Below are positions 61,255 to 64,000 of a stretch of 64,000 bases of DNA, piece after piece. Location: contig NZ_BCSV01000007.1 in NCBI RefSeq assembly GCF_001571045.1, positions 1 through 64,000 on the forward strand, written 5' to 3'. The notes beneath the pieces are model-generated. The model saw only the letters and a program-made list of their open reading frames with translations, was not told where the DNA came from and did not search any database. Origin of the DNA: Curtobacterium ammoniigenes NBRC 101786 (GTDB lineage Bacteria > Actinomycetota > Actinomycetes > Actinomycetales > Microbacteriaceae). Within the stretch, counting starts at the first letter, position 1, and each line of letters opens with the position of its first letter. Position numbers and translations under genes: made by a program.

Positions 61255-62277
61255 TTATCGCGACGACGACGGCAGGGGTGCGCTCTCGCGGACGATGAGC
61301 GACCACTCCGCGAGACGATGCCGACCCAGGCCGTCGAACCCGTCCACACGCTCTTGCAGCATGTCGAGCGCCGATGCGGCGAGCCCGGTCAGGTCGGGCT
61401 TGATCGTCGTCAGACTCGGGCTCGTGAACGATGCCATCGCGACGTCGTCCCAGCCGGTGATCGCGATCTCCTCCGGCACGCGGATCCCGCGTTCGGCGAG
61501 TGCACGAAGCGCACCGATCGCCGCGAGATCGTCTCGACAGACGATCGCGTCGAACTCGATGCCCGCGTCCAACGCTTGGGTCAGCGCCGACGAGGCGGCG
61601 CCGGACTCGACCGCCGCGCTCGCCACCAGGAGCGACATGTCCAGGGGGAGTCCGGCCTCCTCGAGCCCCTCCTGATAGCCCAGGAGGCGCACCTTGGATG
61701 TGTAGGTCTGCCCACCTTCTTCGTGTCCCAGGAAGCCGATCCGCGTGCGTCCGAGGGCTGCGAGGTGGAGGGTGGCGGCTCGGGCGGCAGCCACGTTGTC
61801 GATCATCACGTGGTCAACGCTGATCGGCGCGGGCGCCTCACCCAGCAGGACGACGGGAACGTCGCGGCGGTGTCGCGCTATCTCGGTCGAGGTGAGCCGG
61901 GATGGTTGGAACAGCACGCCGTCGACGATCCCCGCTTCGGCAGCGGAGACGACGGCGCGTTCGCCTTCGAGTGTGCCGTCGGTCTGCTCGAGGAGCAAGC
62001 GGTAGCCGCGGTCTGCGGCGAGTGCCGACACCGTGTGGGCGAGTTCGGAGAAGTACGGGATGCGGACATCGGCAAAGACGAGTGCGAGCATCCCGCTCCT
62101 GCCGGTGGCAAGGCTTCGTCCGCGCGCGTCGGGCCGGTAGTCGAGTTCGTCGATGGCGCGCTGGACCCGGGAGCGCATGTCGTCGCTGACGTGCTCGAAG
62201 CCGCGCACCACGTTCGACACGGTCTTCATCGAGACCCCCGCCAAGTCGGCGACGTCCTGCAGTCGGACCTTCCCCAC
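61255..62277 (-). CDS. LacI-family repressor of the GH2/sugar importer regulon
   Basis: A 340-aa regulator. The helix-turn-helix is VRLQDVADLAGVSMKTVSNV with the hinge DELDYRPDARGRSLATGRSG, and the effector domain follows with ALVFADVRIPYFSELAHTVS and ITGWDDVAMASFTSPSLTTI. The GTG is chosen because AGAGGA is 8 nt upstream; an ATG ten codons before it is possible. It lies between the GH2 gene and the divergent importer, both with a matching palindrome, so it is the likely shared repressor. Confidence 0.92.
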   Translation of the reverse strand: MGKVRLQDVADLAGVSMKTVSNVVRGFEHVSDDMRSRVQRAIDELDYRPDARGRSLATGRSGMLALVFADVRIPYFSELAHTVSALAADRGYRLLLEQTDGTLEGERAVVSAAEAGIVDGVLFQPSRLTSTEIARHRRDVPVVLLGEAPAPISVDHVMIDNVAAARAATLHLAALGRTRIGFLGHEEGGQTYTSKVRLLGYQEGLEEAGLPLDMSLLVASAAVESGAASSALTQALDAGIEFDAIVCRDDLAAIGALRALAERGIRVPEEIAITGWDDVAMASFTSPSLTTIKPDLTGLAASALDMLQERVDGFDGLGRHRLAEWSLIVRESAPLPSSSR

Positions 62278-62347
62278 GGCATACGTCCTCTCAACCGAAA
62301 TCGGCACCGGGTGCGGAATCGTCCTCCGGCTGACTCGACAGTAGCGG

Positions 62348-62377
62348 TTGACATCGCCGTTTACAGCGCTGTAACTT
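62348..62377 (+). promoter_or_regulatory. promoter of the second sugar importer
   Basis: TTGACA (62348-62353), 18 bp, TAACTT (62372-62377), with the LacI palindrome occupying most of the spacer and touching the -10. Repressor binding would block polymerase directly. Confidence 0.65.
62361..62374. promoter_or_regulatory. LacI operator TTACAGCGCTGTAA
   Basis: A perfect 14-bp palindrome with central CG step. A one-mismatch copy lies before the GH2 gene at 61213-61226, so the adjacent LacI protein probably controls both. Confidence 0.8.
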
Positions 62378-62476
62378 GCTCACGCACCCCCGGTCGGGTT
62401 CGCTTCCCGATCGATGCACCGCGTGTTGCACCTGCGACGCAATCGTCGCCGGCTCGTACTCAAAGGAGAGCAGTAG

Positions 62477-63790
62477 ATGCCCAACAACCTCTTCCGACGC
62501 GCGACGGCCGGAGCGGCCGTCGTTGCGCTCGGGATCGCCCTCGCCGGCTGCAGCTCGTCCGGCACCACTACCAGCGCCAGCGTCAACGGGTCCGCCTACA
62601 CCGGGCCGAAGGTCACTGTGACGTTCTGGAACGGCTGGACGGGTGGCGCCGCGCCGACGCTCGTCCCGAAGCTCGTCGCGCAGTTCAACGCGTCCCACAA
62701 GAACATCGTGGTCAAGGACGTCCCGATGCAGTGGGCAGACATCTCGGCCAAGATGCCGCTCGCCATCAAGGCGGGCAAGGGACCGGATCTCGCGGTCGGA
62801 CACGGCGACGACGTCGCCACGTACGCTGCGCAGGGTCTGCTGCAGAACAGCGGCGCGATCGTGAAGTCGCTCGGCTACACCGCGTCTGACTTTCCGGCGG
62901 GTCTCTTCGCCGGGAACCAGTACAAGGGCGTTCAGTACGGCGTCCCGTGGAGCGTGACGCCGCTCGGGCTCTACGTCAACAAGGACGTGTTGAAGAACGC
63001 GGGCATCGACCCGAGCGCGCCGGTCACCGACGCATCGACCATGGACAAGAATCTCGCCGCGCTGAAAGCCAAGGGTGTGCAGGGCGAGTGGGTTGACGGG
63101 TACGTCTTCACCGGTACCTTCCAGTTCGAGTCGCTGCTGTGGCAGTACGGCGGCCAGCTCTTCAACAAGGGCGTCACGAAGGCCACGTTCAACTCCCCGG
63201 CCGGCGTGCAGGCGCTCACACGCATGGTCTCGATGATCAAGAACGGCTACAGCCCGGCGAACGTCGCCCAGGACGGCGACATCAACGCACTGATCAAGGG
63301 GCAGACCGCCTACAACTGGAACGGCGTGTGGCAGACGACGAACCCTGCCCTCGCCAAGGTGAACTGGACCGCCCAGGCCGTGCCGCAGATCGGCACGCAG
63401 AAGGCGGTCTGGTCGAGTTCAACGGACTGGATGTTCCCGGCGAACAAGGGGCAGGACAAGAACAAGACCCAGGCGGCAGCAACGTTCGTCAAGTGGATGA
63501 ACGACCACTCGATGGGGTGGGCGGCCACTGGCGAGATCCCTGCTGCGAACTCCGTGCATAACAATCCCGCGCTGGTGCAGAAGTACCCGAACATCAAGCC
63601 GTTCCTCGACGAACTGCCCTACGCCCACTATGAGACCGTGTCTCCGGGCATCACGAACGCCGAGGCGGAGATCACGACCGCGGTGAACGAGGCCATCCTC
63701 GGCAAGCAGACCCCGCAGGCGGCGCTCGATGGCGCCGTCGCGCAGGCGGACAAGCTGCTCCAGCAGAACGCGCAGACCTACGGTGGCTAG
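62477..63790 (+). CDS. sugar ABC transporter substrate-binding lipoprotein
   Basis: A 437-aa CUT1 binding protein. The lipobox ALAGC (Cys25) follows a signal peptide; the mature part starts VTVTFWNGWTGGAAPTLVPK and includes the typical GKGPDLAVGHGDDVATYAAQ and MNDHSMGWAATGEIPAANS segments. Trp-rich loops suit oligosaccharides. AAAGGAG at 62462-62468 is the ribosome-binding site. It is followed by the permease gene with an 8-base overlap (GTGGCTAG). Under LacI control, together with the GH2 gene. Confidence 0.92.
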   Translation: MPNNLFRRATAGAAVVALGIALAGCSSSGTTTSASVNGSAYTGPKVTVTFWNGWTGGAAPTLVPKLVAQFNASHKNIVVKDVPMQWADISAKMPLAIKAGKGPDLAVGHGDDVATYAAQGLLQNSGAIVKSLGYTASDFPAGLFAGNQYKGVQYGVPWSVTPLGLYVNKDVLKNAGIDPSAPVTDASTMDKNLAALKAKGVQGEWVDGYVFTGTFQFESLLWQYGGQLFNKGVTKATFNSPAGVQALTRMVSMIKNGYSPANVAQDGDINALIKGQTAYNWNGVWQTTNPALAKVNWTAQAVPQIGTQKAVWSSSTDWMFPANKGQDKNKTQAAATFVKWMNDHSMGWAATGEIPAANSVHNNPALVQKYPNIKPFLDELPYAHYETVSPGITNAEAEITTAVNEAILGKQTPQAALDGAVAQADKLLQQNAQTYGG

Positions 63791-64000
63791 TACCACCCTG
63801 GTCACCCCGGCCGCGCGGAGCGCTCGCTCCGCGCGGCCCCGGGGCGTGCGCCGGAATCTGACGGCGTATGCATTCCTTGCACCCTTCCTCGTCCTGTTCT
63901 GCGTGTTCGTGCTCGGCCCGGCGATCTACGGGTTGTGGATCAGCCTGCACCGGTGGAACTCGCTGCTGCCGATCCACCCGTTCATCGGGCTGCAGAACTA
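63783..64000 (+). CDS. sugar ABC transporter permease (partial, cut by window end)
   Basis: The first 72 codons of a MalF-type permease. A basic N-terminus with an internal palindrome is followed by a membrane segment (TAYAFLAPFLVLFCVFVLGP) and the external WISLHRWNSLLPIHPFIGLQ start of the periplasmic loop. The GTG overlaps the end of the binding-protein gene. The rest, and any second permease, lies outside the window. Confidence 0.85.
   Translation, partial: MASTTLVTPAARSARSARPRGVRRNLTAYAFLAPFLVLFCVFVLGPAIYGLWISLHRWNSLLPIHPFIGLQN
63809..63838 (+). promoter_or_regulatory. hairpin at the binding-protein/permease junction
   Basis: GGCCGCGCGGAGCG (63809-63822) pairs perfectly with 63825-63838. 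It sits inside the first codons of the permease, 19 bp after the binding-protein stop. Such hairpins often protect the upstream mRNA segment so the binding protein is made in excess of the permease. Confidence 0.5.

Overview
This is a high-GC actinobacterial chromosome segment. The best fit is the Microbacteriaceae or a close relative. The reasons are a short resuscitation-promoting transglycosylase with LysM, an LCP-family wall ligase, a Pol-PE-Lig LigD paired with Ku, a DUF4383 membrane protein, LacI-controlled CUT1 sugar importers that lack their own ATPase, and many GTG starts. At least a dozen genes show a TANNNT hexamer 6-9 nt before the start codon, which is the signature of leaderless transcription. 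I see no rRNA, tRNA, CRISPR array, insertion sequence, phage or integrase gene. Gene content looks like stable chromosome.

Layout. 0.1-8.9 kb: rlmC, a secreted Rpf-like hydrolase, a MarR regulator, an LCP ligase, a lipoprotein, a TetR gene divergent from a small unknown gene across a perfect 20-bp palindrome, an OsmC peroxidase, a pentapeptide-repeat protein and a second TetR. 9.1-15.4 kb: a LacI regulator faces a translationally coupled operon (binding protein, two permeases, cytoplasmic glycogen-debranching-type glucosidase), with a palindromic operator between them. 15.5-21.3 kb: an MBL hydrolase, a ribokinase-type kinase, a 50-aa protein, and the divergent NHEJ pair ligD/ku. 21.4-29.1 kb: carbohydrate and sugar-acid enzymes (TIM-barrel isomerase, FAH hydrolase, GH15, SMP-30 lactonase) plus two hydrolase/oxidoreductase genes and an SDR. 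29.2-37.9 kb: cell-surface region with a 1033-aa secreted modular protein, a MarR regulator, a GH13 glucosidase, a lectin-like protein ending in an LAYTG sortase motif, and two membrane proteins.

38.0-45.4 kb: purB with a low-molecular-weight phosphatase, a holin-4-like membrane protein, hisC, and the E1alpha/E1beta/E2 genes of a branched-chain keto-acid or pyruvate dehydrogenase; no E3 is present. 45.4-52.6 kb: a frameshifted unknown gene, then a zinc-homeostasis operon (znuA-znuC-znuB-zur) under a visible Zur box, a hydrolase, a lipase-maturation-factor protein, and rpmB-rpmG-rpsN. These three ribosomal proteins all lack zinc-binding cysteine pairs. 53-58 kb: HU, a CopD/CtaG-like membrane protein overlapping a Pif1-type helicase, DUF4383 and PAP2 proteins. 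58.2-64 kb: an NmrA-like reductase, then a second LacI regulon (GH2 glycosidase, LacI, binding protein, start of a permease) with two matching operators.

The most unusual DNA-level pattern is a set of unrelated short tandem repeats (13, 19, 20, 21 and 28 bp periods) sitting just after genes. Several begin in, or duplicate, the stop codon of the upstream gene. The clearest is a seven-copy 19-bp array filling the whole gap between two convergent genes. No complete, obviously new multi-gene system is evident. The best leads are these repeats, the frameshifted gene beside the Zur promoter, the cysteine-free ribosomal protein trio near zur, and the modular surface proteins.
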